A DNA stretch of 64,000 bases from Amyelois transitella (lineage: Eukaryota; Arthropoda; Insecta; Lepidoptera; Pyralidae): assembly GCF_032362555.1 (NCBI RefSeq), contig NC_083530.1:6230001-6294000 (forward strand). The letters run 5' to 3'. Positions within the stretch are counted from its first letter, which is position 1. The number at the start of each line of letters is the position of its first letter. A program made the translations under genes and the position numbers. The notes beneath the pieces are model-generated. The model did no database searches, was not told the DNA's origin, and saw nothing but the letters and a program-made list of their open reading frames with translations. This document shows, piece after piece, positions 33,501 to 39,029 of this stretch.

Positions 33501-36500
33501 TCAAGGCTTTTGGCTATGTCTACCCCGCAAGGGATATAGACGTGATTATCTGTATGAATGTAGGTATTATATGTACGTATTAAAATTACCACCAATCCAA
33601 TGTCATTAATTTAGCATCCCATAACACAAGTGTTTATTTACAACTTACTTTAGGTCTAGCACTACCTGTGTAACTTGAGCCGTATTTATTTTTCGGTAAG
33701 ATTTAACGGTGTACTTTTTGGTAACTTCCTGATATGCAATTTCTAAAATCTTTTGCCAATTTGAGTTCATCTTCTAAATCTTCATCTTCAAAATAAATAT
33801 CTTTAAATCTAAGCTTTTCGAAATAAAGTACTTTTTATTGGGCGAAAATACGTCCGTATTAGATAAGAAAACATACATACATATGTATGTTCACGTCTAT
33901 ATCCCTTGCGGGGTAGACAGAGCCAACAGTCTTGAAAGGACTGAATGGCCACGTTCAACTATTTGGCTTAATGATAGAATTGAGATTCAAATAGTGACAG
34001 GTTGCTAGCCCATCGCCTAAAAATAATCCCAAGTTTGTAAGGCTATCCCTTAGTCGCCTTTTACGACATCCATGGGAAAGAGATGGAGTGGTCCTATTCT
34101 TTTTTGTATTAGTGCCGGGAACCACACGGCACAGATAAGAAAACCCGTCTTATATCTTCAAATACCGCAAAAATTATTTATTCATGATAATATTTATTTT
34201 ATCGTCTCCATAGATTTCTCTGTCCACTTAATCAGGGTACCGAAGAGGTTATCATTTTAATTTGCTGTATGAATCTCTGCTTGTAAGTTATGAGATTAAT
34301 TCCTTAAAGTAAGTAACAGTCAAGATCGAATCTATAAAAAGGCAATGATAATTTTTGGTGGAATTATAACTATTGGTTTCAAAAACTATTCTTAGTTCTT
34401 ATATCCTACTAATATTATAACTGTTGCATTTATAATATTAGTAGGATAATGGAGGCAATCTCTAAAAAAACTTGAAGGCCGCGTTCATCTGATGGCCTAA
34501 AGATGGAATTGAGATTCAAATAGTGACAGGTTGCTAGCTCATCGCCTAAAAGAAAAATCCCAAGTTTGTAATCCATTATTCGCCTTCAACGACATACTTG
34601 GGAAAGTGATGGAGCGGTCATATTCTAAATTGCCGTGAACCACACGTAATAAGACTATAGGTAGATTATCTACTTATACACAGGTATAATAAAACAGTAA
34701 AAATGTTTTATATTTTGACTGAAACGGATAGAGATTTTTTTTCATTTTTTTGTCTGTCTGTCTGTCTGTCTGTATCTGACTGTATGATTAAGATTCAACT
34801 CGAAAATTACGCGGACGAAGTCGCGGGCATTAGCTAGTCTTATACATAAAATTCTCGTGTCACAATGTTCGTTCCCGTACTCCTCCGAAACGTATTGAGC
34901 GATTCTCATGAAATTTTGTGAGCATATTAAGTAGGTCTGAGAATCGGCCAACATCTATTTTCACACCCCTTAGTGATAAGGGTTGTCCACCCTTAACATT
35001 TTTTTTTAACTACAAATTACTTATATGGCAAAACAACGTTTGCCGGGACAGCTAGTTACATACATATGGTCAAGTCTATATCCCTTACGGGGTAGACAGA
35101 GCCAACAGTCTTGAAAAGACCGAATGACCACGTTCAGCTATTTGGCTTAATGATAGAATTGAGATTCAAATAGTGACAGGTTGCAAACGCATCGCCTAAA
35201 AAGGAATCCCAAGTTTGTAAGCCTTAGTCGCCTTTTACGACATCCATGGGTAAGAGATGGAGTGGTCCTATTCTTTTTTGTATTGGTGCCGGGTACCACA
35301 CGACACAGCTAGTTAACATATAAATTTCTCATTTCAGCCGAAGTCCTACGAGTTCGGGTATTCGGTGAAGGACGCTCAATCCGGGAACGACTACGACCGC
35401 CGGGAGAGCTCGGACGGGAACGTCGTGCGAGGGGAATACCGCGTGCAGCTGCCGGACGGACGCACCCAGATCGGTCGGTACATATATACAGGGTGTCTGA
35501 TTAATTGCATTTCACACAAACTATACTAATATTATAAACATACATACATATGATCACGTCTTTATCCCTTACGGAGTAGACAGAGCCAACAGTCTTGAAA
35601 AGACTGATAGGCCACGTTCAGCTGTTTGGCTTTATGATGGAATTGAGATTTAAATAGTGACGGGTTGCTAGCCCATCGCATAAAAGAAGAATCCCAAGTT
35701 TATAAGCCTATCCCTTAGTCGCCTTTTACGACATCCATGGGAACGAGATGGAGTGGTCCTATTTTTTTTTTATTGGTGCCGGGAACCACATGGCAATATT
35801 ATAAAGCTGAAGAGTTTGTTTGTTTGAACGCGCTAATCTCAGGAACTACTGATCTGAATTGAAAAATTATTTTTGCATCGAATAGAGCATTTATCGAGGA
35901 AGGCTTTAGGCTATATAACATCACGCTGCAACTTTAAAGAGCAAAGAAATAATGGATAATGTGAAAAAAACGGGGAAAATTATTCATCCTTGAGGGCTTC
36001 AATGATGCCCATAATAACTATTCCACGCGGACGAAGTCGCGGGCACAGCTAGTAGTAACATGTAATAGCTGCGTGTTCCGTGCAGATTTAAAAAGTCGGT
36101 ATGAAGAGAAATTACTACAATTTTTTTTTCATAAATTTTTCATTTCTGTATCTCAATACTAAAGCGTTGGCTTATGACCGTTGGCTCTATATACCCCGTA
36201 AGGAAAAAGACGAGACGTGTCGCTGAGTAGTGAAAGGGTCTAGGTCTACGACCGTCAACTAAACTAACTCGTTATACTTGTATCATCAATTGATATAAGA
36301 AAGTGGTTGAGGCTAGTTTGATAACTTACTGTTATTTACTTGTTTAGATAGGTTTTTATATAGCCTTCCTTGATTAATGGTCTATTCAACACAAAAATAA
36401 TTTTTCAATTCGAACCAGTAGTTCCTGTGATTAGCGCGTTCAAACAAACAAACAAACTCTTCAGCTTTATAATATTAGTATAGATTTATTTATGTAAGTA

Positions 36501-37464
36501 GTTCTCGAGTTAATGTCGATCATACAAACAAACTTACACACGAGGCGAGTGTAGAACCTCCGATGTAGTCGTCTATAACAGCTTGTTAATTCGCTTTCAG
36601 TGACATATCACGCTGATTGGCGCACCGGTTTCCACGCGGACGTTCGCTACGAGGGGGAGGCAAGATATCCTGAGCCAAGTCAGCAAGGTAAGGAACTTTA
36701 CTACCATTTTCGTCATTGTTTGAACCCTATCAATATTATTCTTAAACCGATACCAATGTCGAAGAAAGAAAAAAAAATTCTTATTTCGAAATTAAAATGG
36801 CCGAATTCCGAGACTTATTTGCCTTTATTTCGTCTCGTTCTCGCTCTGTGGTTTACCTTAGTGATAGAGAGAGACCAAAGATACGACAAATGCCTATAAT
36901 TTAAACGAATATGTCTTTACTTTAACGACCATAAAACGCCACTAATTAAAGTAAAAAAATTTTTGTGTGAACATAGACTACTATGGAATGGCGACAATCC
37001 TTCTTAGTTTCTATGAGAAACAATAAAACATAATGCACTTGCAAAGCGTAAGTGCTATTACTGTCTAATAGATGGCGCTAATGCTAAGTTTTATTTTATT
37101 TAGTTTAAATAAATGAGGCGTTTCCAAAGAAACATTTTTAAAAAAGCAGTTACCATTATTTCTTACTTCTTATGTTGAGACCAATTTTTCACAATACATT
37201 GGCTATTCATGATTAAAACGTAATAGTAATTTGTTTTGTCCGATTAAAAATAATAAATAAATCATATGGCAAACAATAAAAATTACAAGAACTGTAAAAA
37301 CACCTCATTACCATGTTATTTAACATACCACTGACATATTACATTTTTTTTTTACAGGAGGTTACAATTATAACGCGCCCGCAGATTTCAGCGGTTCCCT
37401 GACCGGCTTTGGCAACGGATACAAGCAACCTTCTACGCAATACGGCCCCCCTGGGTACCATTGA
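15502..37464 (+). CDS. RR-2 cuticular protein, pro-resilin-like (six coding exons)
   Basis: Structural protein of the chitinous exoskeleton. Coding exons: 15,502-15,516 (exon begins ~15,487), 27,874-28,000, 28,526-28,701, 35,338-35,473, 36,601-36,687 and 37,358-37,464. All have GT/AG borders and matching phases (0,1,0,1,1), giving 215 residues. Exon 1 encodes only MVHFK. With exon 2 (LFSVTLLAALANCEPP) it makes a secretion signal, the usual split for cuticle genes. Residues ~20-105 are low-complexity, with two NNYLPP repeats then a Gly/Ser/His-rich stretch. Residues ~106-180 are the chitin-binding Rebers-Riddiford domain: YEFGYSVKDAQSG, DGNVVRGEYRVQLPDGR, VTYHADWRTGFHADVRYEG. The RYEG ending resembles Drosophila resilin. 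A Gly/Tyr tail ends GPPGYH. Intron 1 (12.4 kb) holds a complete RTE LINE. Intron 3 (6.6 kb) holds two antisense genes. The alternative, two separate genes split at intron 3, is disfavoured by the phase match. Confidence 0.87.
15691..15877 (+). mobile_element. Helitron (Lep1-like), 5'-truncated
   Basis: Begins at GCGTTGAATAGACTATTTAT and ends CACAGCTAG|T. The 3' hairpin has mutated to CGCGGACGAAGTTTCGG. Confidence 0.82.
15907..16058 (+). repeat. Direct repeat, two 68-bp units containing a TATCGATA hairpin
   Basis: Units at 15,907-15,974 and 15,991-16,058 differ at one position. Each contains CTATCGATAATCTCTCGATAG, an inverted repeat. A third cluster of TATCGAT words lies at 15,599-15,690. See findings. 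Confidence 0.85.
16250..16430 (+). repeat. S1, 5'-truncated
   Basis: From AAACTTGGGATTCTTTTTTA to GACGTGACGGTATGTATG. Confidence 0.88.
16434..16510 (+). repeat. LINE-like 3' UTR fragment
   Basis: GATGAAAATGCTGCAGTGTA and CCGCTTCTTCTACACATG match the block at 24,440-24,520. Confidence 0.5.
16590..16725 (+). repeat. S1 head half
   Basis: TGTGTGGTTCGTGGCAC head through GGCTAGCAACCTGTC. A stray S1 tail piece (ACTGTTGACTCTGTGTG) lies at ~16,899-16,950. Confidence 0.78.
16951..17301. other. Unassigned sequence
   Basis: A 70-codon minus-strand frame (17,016-17,228) has no recognisable family and no splice or promoter context. Confidence 0.3.
17302..17410 (-). repeat. S1 tail fragment
   Basis: AAAATCACGTCTATATCTC to CTATTTGGCTTTAAG, then a plus-oriented ATTTATGTATGTATG tract. 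Confidence 0.78.
17713..17975 (-). repeat. S1 full-length with target-site duplication
   Basis: Flanked by CTGGAACAATATA at 17,700-17,712 and 17,976-17,988 (13 bp, exact). Confidence 0.93.
18233..18945 (-). mobile_element. Helitron, long (~713 bp) variant
   Basis: Same termini as the short Lep1-like copies (CTAGCTGTGCCCGCGACTTC and TAATATTAGTATAGA). About 450 bp of extra interior includes GCTGGTTCGCCGTATTAAAT and CAAAACCTATTCGTCTG. A nearly identical copy is at 55,184-55,865. No open frame of note. Confidence 0.88.
19072..19195 (+). repeat. Unclassified LINE-like repeat fragment
   Basis: GAAGATCTTACTCCAGG, GAGATACTGGAGAACAACC and TTTGATGATGTCGCCACAGG are diverged matches to the repeat at 11,630. 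Confidence 0.5.
19218..22675 (+). mobile_element. Full-length RTE-type LINE with 13-bp target-site duplication
   Basis: Flanked by exact GTACTCCTTTTAA copies at 19,205-19,217 and 22,676-22,688. The 5' UTR (~340 bp) opens with two 30-bp copies of the TTGCCGTGTGGTTCCCGGCA head (19,231-19,260 and 19,261-19,290), then the GAATAGGACCACTCCATCTC block it shares with S1. One ORF follows. The 3' UTR is only ~18 bp and ends in (ATGT)n. A very short 3' UTR with microsatellite tail and no poly(A), plus an apurinic-type endonuclease and reverse transcriptase in one ORF, fit the RTE clade. It lies in the sense direction in intron 1 of the cuticle gene. Confidence 0.92.
19556..22657 (+). CDS. RTE polyprotein: AP-like endonuclease and reverse transcriptase
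   Basis: Intact 1033-residue ORF that drives target-primed reverse transcription. Residues ~35-275 are an exonuclease-endonuclease-phosphatase domain. They include FATMNVRGG, DVLCVNETKRKG (catalytic Glu), IIMLGDFNGWVG (Asp178/Asn), SMIDFVIVDE and DSDHLLVIS (catalytic Asp-His). A Lys/Glu-rich, probably helical linker spans ~290-480. Residues ~510-800 are the reverse transcriptase, with AGKAAGCDRVSVEML, KNYRGISLLS, AGFRKGMGCTDQVF, TFVDLEKAYDRV, KGVRQGCVASPWLFN and the catalytic YADD at 758-761. The C-terminal region has RWFGHVERM and GVGRPRRTYLDQIKD, typical of RTE-like elements. All catalytic residues I can check are present and there is no internal stop, so it could be active. The first ATG gives MNRKKHINGG. 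The later MRSAESRF could also be the start. Confidence 0.95.
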   Translation: MNRKKHINGGDGVRTPSRLVPGGSGMRSAESRFATMNVRGGMKDKIEEVCQMMDERRLDVLCVNETKRKGCDATQHGPYTAYWSGISSTSRGCQGVGLILSARMAECVNEYECVSPRLLWIRLKVGITRIFVLGVYAPWDVGSRGTTSAKSENEEFWNSVREVLKVTKPNEKIIMLGDFNGWVGVKRDGYEKVLGAFGDEKVNDNGRSVLEICLEWDLFVSNSMFQHKEIHTYTRVEGILKSMIDFVIVDERLKNKVLDTRAYRGAGIDSDHLLVISRIRGIFNRWRHRVREQTSALERVKVENLQDMDVGKKYINRLKDEFEDLEEMSDIEDGWKEFKERIVKVAVEVCGVSRRRIGKNHKNAWMSKDVQELVRLKKKAWLDLLAAKANLRMQEVIDEDVNEARKEYKKMKDLVKKAVIRKKEEYKEDFDKRLSEDFQSNLKVFWKSVKSARGNTITRELTRIRCQDGSVVKGEECVLKIWKDYFESLFEKKEGNKKDFCYSEEKENEMEGEIEMFEIVEALKSMKAGKAAGCDRVSVEMLKAGKGVVASQLYCLFNLCWRSGRVPKDWCKAVIVPLYKGKGSQLDCKNYRGISLLSVVGKLYAKVLINRVRNETDDKIWDAQAGFRKGMGCTDQVFSLRCIAEKFLAKSQKVYCTFVDLEKAYDRVERNELWSALSMHGVSSLLIRALKSLYEDSSACVRINGAHTEWFKIEKGVRQGCVASPWLFNLFMDSCLTDLKESKSGLRMNELLVKCLLYADDQVILASSAEELQEMVNCMHEALKEKGMKVNVSKTKTLVFEMEKEMTACNILIGGEKVEQVKEFVYLGSKFTSDGKYDSDIERRVNAGNMVNGALHAFMSSQKLSEKARLAVHRGVLVPTLMYGSESWVWQKKHESRINAVEMRALRSMMGVKLSDRIRNSVIRECCDVKEDVVTGIEKGMLRWFGHVERMNESRLTKQIYKESVEGKVGVGRPRRTYLDQIKDVLVKGQVKSTRNRRACMKRVMNVDEAKEVCRDRGKWKEVVSAYPSGKEA
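22689..23039. other. Unassigned sequence
   Basis: Mostly unassigned. ~22,820-22,930 is a diverged copy of the dispersed repeat at 5727-5930. Confidence 0.35.
23040..23478 (+). repeat. S3 SINE, interrupted by S1
   Basis: ATGAAACCTGCACATTCAGG and GATCAGACGGGAGTT before the S1 insertion. GACGGGAGTTGCTTG, AAACCTCACTCACCAGGACC and CCCCGGGCTCTTCTCC after it. Confidence 0.72.
23136..23399 (-). repeat. S1 full-length with target-site duplication
   Basis: Flanked by CAGACGGGAGTT at 23,124-23,135 and 23,400-23,411 (12 bp, exact). The duplicated target is S3 sequence. Confidence 0.92.
23670..23960 (-). repeat. S1, two truncated copies
   Basis: A poor fragment at ~23,678-23,755 (ACGTCTTTATCCTTTAAAG) is followed by a good 5'-truncated copy at 23,766-23,960, from ATATAATCACGTCTATATC to CCCCTTAGTCGCCTCG. 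Confidence 0.82.
24322..24420 (-). repeat. S1 tail-side fragment
   Basis: TTCTCCTTGCGGGATAAAC to GATAGAACTGACATTCAAAT. Confidence 0.78.
24440..24650 (+). repeat. LINE-like 3' UTR and tail
   Basis: GAAGAAAATGCTGCAGTGCA, CTTCTGCACTGACGCTTTGG, CAACCAATGTTGTTTAACC, and the tail TTTTGAATTTGAATTTGAAT. The hexamer tail fits a Jockey-type LINE 3' end. No coding part remains. Confidence 0.62.
24918..25027 (-). mobile_element. RTE LINE 3' fragment, diverged
   Basis: ACATACATAACATCAGGC, TCCTGGAGGGGTCGGCGGAG and TTTTGCTTCATCCACATTCA are the antisense RTE 3' end. Confidence 0.75.
25028..25230 (-). repeat. S1, head missing
   Basis: ATATAATCACGTCTATATCC to CCCTTAGTCTTCTTTATGAC. Part of the CTTGCGGGGTAG block is lost. 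Confidence 0.82.
25379..25611 (-). mobile_element. Helitron (Lep1-like)
   Basis: CTAGCTGTGCCCGCGACTTC at the 3' end and GCTTTATAATATTAGTAGAGA at the 5' end. A deletion near the 5' end removes part of the AAACAAACAAAC block. Confidence 0.86.
25985..26140 (+). repeat. LINE-like 3' UTR fragment
   Basis: CTTCTTCTGCACTGACGCTT, ACATCAACCAACTTTGTG and GACAATTATTAAGTGACG match 24,440-24,650. Confidence 0.58.
26158..26345 (-). mobile_element. RTE LINE 3' fragment, different subfamily
   Basis: ATACATACCATCACGCCTG, GGGGTAGGCAGAGACTGTGG and CCACACTCATTACTCTTTTC follow the RTE 3' layout. They differ clearly from the 19.2-kb element (CATATTCGACGATTACGGG), so an older or sister lineage. Confidence 0.72.
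26391..26575 (+). mobile_element. Helitron, second subtype
   Basis: TCCTACTAATATTATAAATG to GGCGGCCTCTAG|T. The GAACCGATTACGATG block is deleted. The hairpin CGCGGACGAAGTCGCGGG is intact. Confidence 0.87.
27091..27341 (-). repeat. S1 full-length (unit 1 of duplication)
   Basis: ATGCATATGGTCACGTC tail to GGGAACCACACGGC head. Confidence 0.9.
27581..27847 (-). repeat. S1 full-length (unit 2 of duplication)
   Basis: Same as unit 1 plus a second GCATAT in the tail and a local AAACCCAGGTTTTACAAACC insertion. It is followed by CTAAAATTT, a candidate remnant of the original target duplication (compare CCTAAAATTTTA before each tail). Confidence 0.88.
28005..28155 (-). repeat. S1 fragment beginning 4 bp after a splice donor
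   Basis: CTTGTCTTTATCCTTTACGG, CAGACGTAGCCAACAGTG and CCCCATCGCCTAAAAGAAG. Old and diverged, in intron 2 of the cuticle gene. Confidence 0.75.
28158..28330 (-). repeat. S3 SINE fragment
   Basis: TGGTCTTAGTCCCGGTTACG, AATTTAAACCTGGTCTCCAC (decayed B box in antisense) and CTTTACCGTTCGACCACAGA. Confidence 0.65.
28765..28915 (-). mobile_element. RTE LINE 3' fragment, old
   Basis: TTCGGTTCATCCACATTCAT, CTTCATGCAAACACGTCGG and TACTCTTGACCTGACAATTT correspond to the antisense of ~22,480-22,600 of the intact element. The 3' tip is degraded. Confidence 0.7.
29093..29944 (-). CDS. Ommochrome-binding-protein-like, divergent paralogue
   Basis: 283 residues, single exon, secreted: signal peptide MFDKLKYIILLLVSAGATQE. 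The body has repeated beta-propeller-like strands, each pairing a hydrophobic run with YxY/YFG motifs: RNLFFMYMDDN, TAVDTETGEVYFGSENGLYKY, NVIYIIDANNHRIYKL, NGLYNINCVNG and GDVFYSEDNNIYRLKPV. Known members bind tryptophan-derived ommochrome pigments in lepidopteran haemolymph. The ligand here is unknown. Unlike its two neighbours it lacks the early Cys after the signal peptide, and it ends in a basic YRRKKT tail instead of a Cys-containing end. No splice acceptor precedes the ATG, so a continuous 5' end is likely. It lies inside intron 3 of the cuticle gene, antisense. Confidence 0.88.
   Translation of the reverse strand: MFDKLKYIILLLVSAGATQEIYLSEEPIDRIGGRLYKKELLTNKFDSPKELAYDSSSRNLFFMYMDDNLKNSGRAYINVVTKRAVKIEGIATNKATAVDTETGEVYFGSENGLYKYDPLSNRATNIGLYNMNIMKIVIRNNVIYIIDANNHRIYKLYNEGQTAVLVGDMKTVIDFEVDNKRNVHFVTMCGLFCFTKDGDIVKNVDLSRVYNFIVGEEKTYGVAENGLYNINCVNGTAEKIADLHFDPRSIIFGDYGDVFYSEDNNIYRLKPVSAYFLYRRKKT
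29945..30782. other. Intergenic region upstream of the first ommochrome-binding-like gene
   Basis: On the minus strand TGTATACAATTAAGCGGG (~30,011-30,028) is a weak TATA candidate for the 29,944 gene. Otherwise AT-rich, with no S1 copies and no exons seen. Confidence 0.3.
30783..31067 (-). mobile_element. LINE C-terminal remnant
   Basis: A 94-codon open frame contains RRTSRSNFIITTAKIWNSLP followed by IFMFPDICN. It resembles the SFxxRTARxWNSLPxxxFP end of arthropod Jockey/CR1-type LINE polyproteins. No reverse transcriptase motif remains. It is a dead fragment, not a host gene. Confidence 0.65.
31068..32130. other. Intergenic sequence between the two nested genes
   Basis: AT-rich. No exon or repeat end recognised. 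TTTATT at 31,970-31,975 is a possible minus-strand AATAAA for the 32,131 gene, 155 bp past its stop. Confidence 0.3.
32131..32976 (-). CDS. Ommochrome-binding-protein-like
   Basis: 281 residues, secreted (signal MKLIIILSILVISQAAV), with a mature-end Cys pair region NNCGGVEING. It matches the family pattern I know: HREEVLKENMDRPYLLTVD, NGFAQTVDEATNDVYIGGSD, GLYKYDYSTH, DTKVDHFVIDSNDVMYFTN, RGIAIDTRGKVHICLQTG, DDAFGLAFDSSNNIIYSDAT, ending LVRLIPENSC. The frame is open upstream to 33,060. However, a good acceptor (TTTTACAG|GTCATAATGAAA, exon start 32,982) places the start at the ATG at 32,976. A donor consensus on the same strand (ACGCG|GTGAGT, exon end 33,166) suggests a short non-coding first exon. 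It lies antisense in intron 3 of the cuticle gene. Confidence 0.92.
   Translation of the reverse strand: MKLIIILSILVISQAAVIKEDGNENNCGGVEINGVHHREEVLKENMDRPYLLTVDRSKDVLYFSYNVVENSDNFISARLNLKTEEFKTIDDVPNGFAQTVDEATNDVYIGGSDGLYKYDYSTHKSEAIGEKGSDIWNVFFKDVLYFSVFPSQFLYTLSYGEVSRFKDLQDTKVDHFVIDSNDVMYFTNATGFYGQRKGTSTATVYKEQERTDNGIRGIAIDTRGKVHICLQTGIFVLNTDTNSLDSVLQIDDAFGLAFDSSNNIIYSDATRLVRLIPENSC
33305..33560 (+). repeat. S1 near full-length
   Basis: CTGTGTGGTTCCCGACGCC head to GACGTGATTATCTGTATG tail. Confidence 0.9.
33600..33690 (+). repeat. S2 3' fragment
   Basis: CATCCCATAACACAAGTG to CTACCTGTGTAACTTGAGCC is the S2 3' body, diverged. Confidence 0.55.
33873..34132 (-). repeat. S1 full-length with target-site duplication
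   Basis: Flanked by AGATAAGAAAAC at 33,861-33,872 and 34,133-34,144 (12 bp, exact). Confidence 0.93.
34402..34448. repeat. Perfect 19-bp inverted repeat made of two Helitron 5' ends
   Basis: TATCCTACTAATATTATAA (34,402-34,420) and its exact complement (34,430-34,448) with a 9-nt spacer. Each arm is the 5' end of the second Helitron subtype. Confidence 0.9.
34455..34650 (-). repeat. S1 degenerate copy
   Basis: AAACTTGAAGGCCGCGTTC, GACAGGTTGCTAGCTCATCG, GTGATGGAGCGGTC and CCGTGAACCACACG. Confidence 0.75.
34751..34773 (+). repeat. (TCTG)n microsatellite
   Basis: Five to six tandem TCTG units. Confidence 0.9.
34775..34837 (+). mobile_element. Helitron 3' end fragment
   Basis: TTACGCGGACGAAGTCGCGG hairpin and terminal CTAG at 34,834-34,837. 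The 5' part is missing. Confidence 0.7.
34838..35055 (+). mobile_element. Helitron-like element, third subtype
   Basis: Starts TCTTATACATAAAATTCTCG directly after the preceding CTAG and ends GCCGGGACAGCTAG|T. The interior (GTACTCCTCCGAAACGTATT) is unrelated to the other subtypes. TC start, CTAG end and no terminal inverted repeats support the class. Confidence 0.72.
35059..35304 (-). repeat. S1 full-length with target-site duplication
   Basis: Flanked by ACAGCTAGTTA at 35,048-35,058 and 35,305-35,315 (11 bp, exact). It inserted at the very end of the Helitron-like element. Its head end is 33 bp before the acceptor of the RR-domain exon. Confidence 0.92.
35521..36052 (+). mobile_element. Helitron (Lep1-like), interrupted by S1
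   Basis: CTATACTAATATTATAAA start, S1 insertion at 35,539-35,794, then the full body from AAAGCTGAAGAGTTTG to the hairpin CGCGGACGAAGTCGCG and the end CACAGCTAG|T. Confidence 0.9.
35539..35794 (-). repeat. S1 full-length inside a Helitron
   Basis: Flanked by AATATTATAAA at 35,528-35,538 and 35,795-35,805 (11 bp, exact). The duplicated target is Helitron sequence. Confidence 0.93.
36160..36215 (+). repeat. S1 tail fragment
   Basis: TGACCGTTGGCTCTATATAC, CCCGTAAGGAAAAAGACG. Confidence 0.55.
36356..36484 (-). mobile_element. Helitron 5' half
   Basis: TATAGCCTTCCTTGATTAATG to GCTTTATAATATTAGTATAGA. The CTAG end is missing. Confidence 0.82.
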
Positions 37465-37702
37465 CAACTGACAAGTTCGCGCCATAGATTAAAAAGATTA
37501 AGAAGTTAAGATTTCATTAAAATTATGTACAAGGCCTAAGATCTAATAGGTATTTGAAGAATGCCATTCGACCAACTTCAAATCTCATACGTATTATTTT
37601 ATTTTCCACTTTAGATGATGACTATTAGATGCAACTATGTAAAGAGTAGAAATTGTATTTTAAAATAACATTTGAAAGGTTTTCATCGTGATAATCTTTA
37701 TA

Positions 37703-37868
37703 TCCACACTATTAATAAAATGAAAAGATTAGTATTTTTGGATGTCTAAAACTTAAAACTACTAGACTGATTTTTACGAAATTTGGCACAGATATAGAAA
37801 CTCTCAGAAGTGAGTACCTACTTTTTTCTGGAATTTACCATAGGAGCAAAGCCCTGCGCTAATGCTAG
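37703..37868 (+). mobile_element. Helitron-like element, fourth subtype
   Basis: TCCACACTATTAATAAAATG start and GGAGCAAAGCCC...AATGCTAG end. Related copies are at 46,178 and 57,164. It falls in the 3' UTR region of the cuticle gene. Confidence 0.65.
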
Positions 37869-38510
37869 TGATGAATATAGCTGGGAGCTATACTTTCAAA
37901 GTAATGCCTTAAAAATATTGAAAAACAAAGAAAAAACTTGAAAAACAAAGAAAAAAAGTTAAAACAAGGAAGATATTATACTTAGATGGTTATCTGTACT
38001 TTACACTTTAAAATATGTTGAAATAGTTTCATAACTATCCTATTTTTTTTTGGTTGGTTAATTAATGGACATTTAATTACATCAAGATAAAAAATAAGTC
38101 ACTCAGCATTTTTATAAATAGAAAGTTATATACTTAGCTATTACACGTGGTGAAACTATTTTAGTGAAAGTTTAGTATGGTAGTACCTCTAACAATATCA
38201 CTGTTGTAAGTTATTGAAATGATATTGGTCCCGACACAATACAGGCAGAGGGGAGGTTTCTTCAAATGTTGTAAATTCCGTCCCAAAGTTACCATTAGCT
38301 TAATAATTTAGATGTATTATTGTATAAAATCAGCCGTGGAGTTAAAAACTCAATTATTACTATTTTGTATCTGTAAATATTAACTGTCGAAAATCTTTAG
38401 GATATAGAACATTCTTTTATTAAACTGTCTATAATTGAGGTCTGTATAAAAAAAAAGTATTTGTATATTTTAGATAAGTTTTTTTTTACTGAACAGTATT
38501 GTTTTTGTAC

Positions 38511-38516
38511 AATAAA
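38511..38516 (+). terminator. Candidate poly(A) signal of the cuticle gene
   Basis: AATAAA after a ~1-kb AT-rich 3' region. An earlier AATAAA at 37,713 lies inside the Helitron-like element. Either could be used. Confidence 0.4.
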
Positions 38517-38702
38517 AATTCATGGAAATCGTGTATATTTTATTATTTTTAATCAGTCAAACAATGCAACATAACCTTCGTGATTTAACTTTAGGTTTTC
38601 GTTATAAAAGTCTACAATAAATAGAAACTCAATTATTAAATTATTAGTTACCATTTCTTTGGAAAAATTTATAAAAATATGTAGGTACGAGTAAAATATA
38701 TG

Positions 38703-38940
38703 CCATGTGGCATTTTAGAATAGGACCACTCTAGCACTCTCCCATGGATGTCGTAAAAGGCAACTAAGTGAAATGCTAATAGCATAAGGCTACGGGCTAG
38801 GAACCTATCAGTGTTTGAATTTCAATTCCATCTTTAAGCCATAAAGCTGAACGTAGTCGGTCTTTGTAAGAGAGTTGGCTCTGTCTACCCCGCCCCGTAA
38901 GGGATAAAGCGCGATTATATGTCTGTATGTATGTGTACGA
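38703..38940 (+). repeat. S1, deleted head
   Basis: GCCATGTGGCATTTTAGAAT head, GGATGTCGTAAAAGGCAAC, and ATTATATGTCTGTATGTATG tail with a duplicated CCCCGCCCCG. Confidence 0.82.
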
Positions 38941-39029
38941 GTACCAAACTTTGGAAATTAAAACGAAACTACGTTTTACAATAATTAGCACTGATCAATA
39001 GTTTATTGACAAATTATTACTACTTATTA

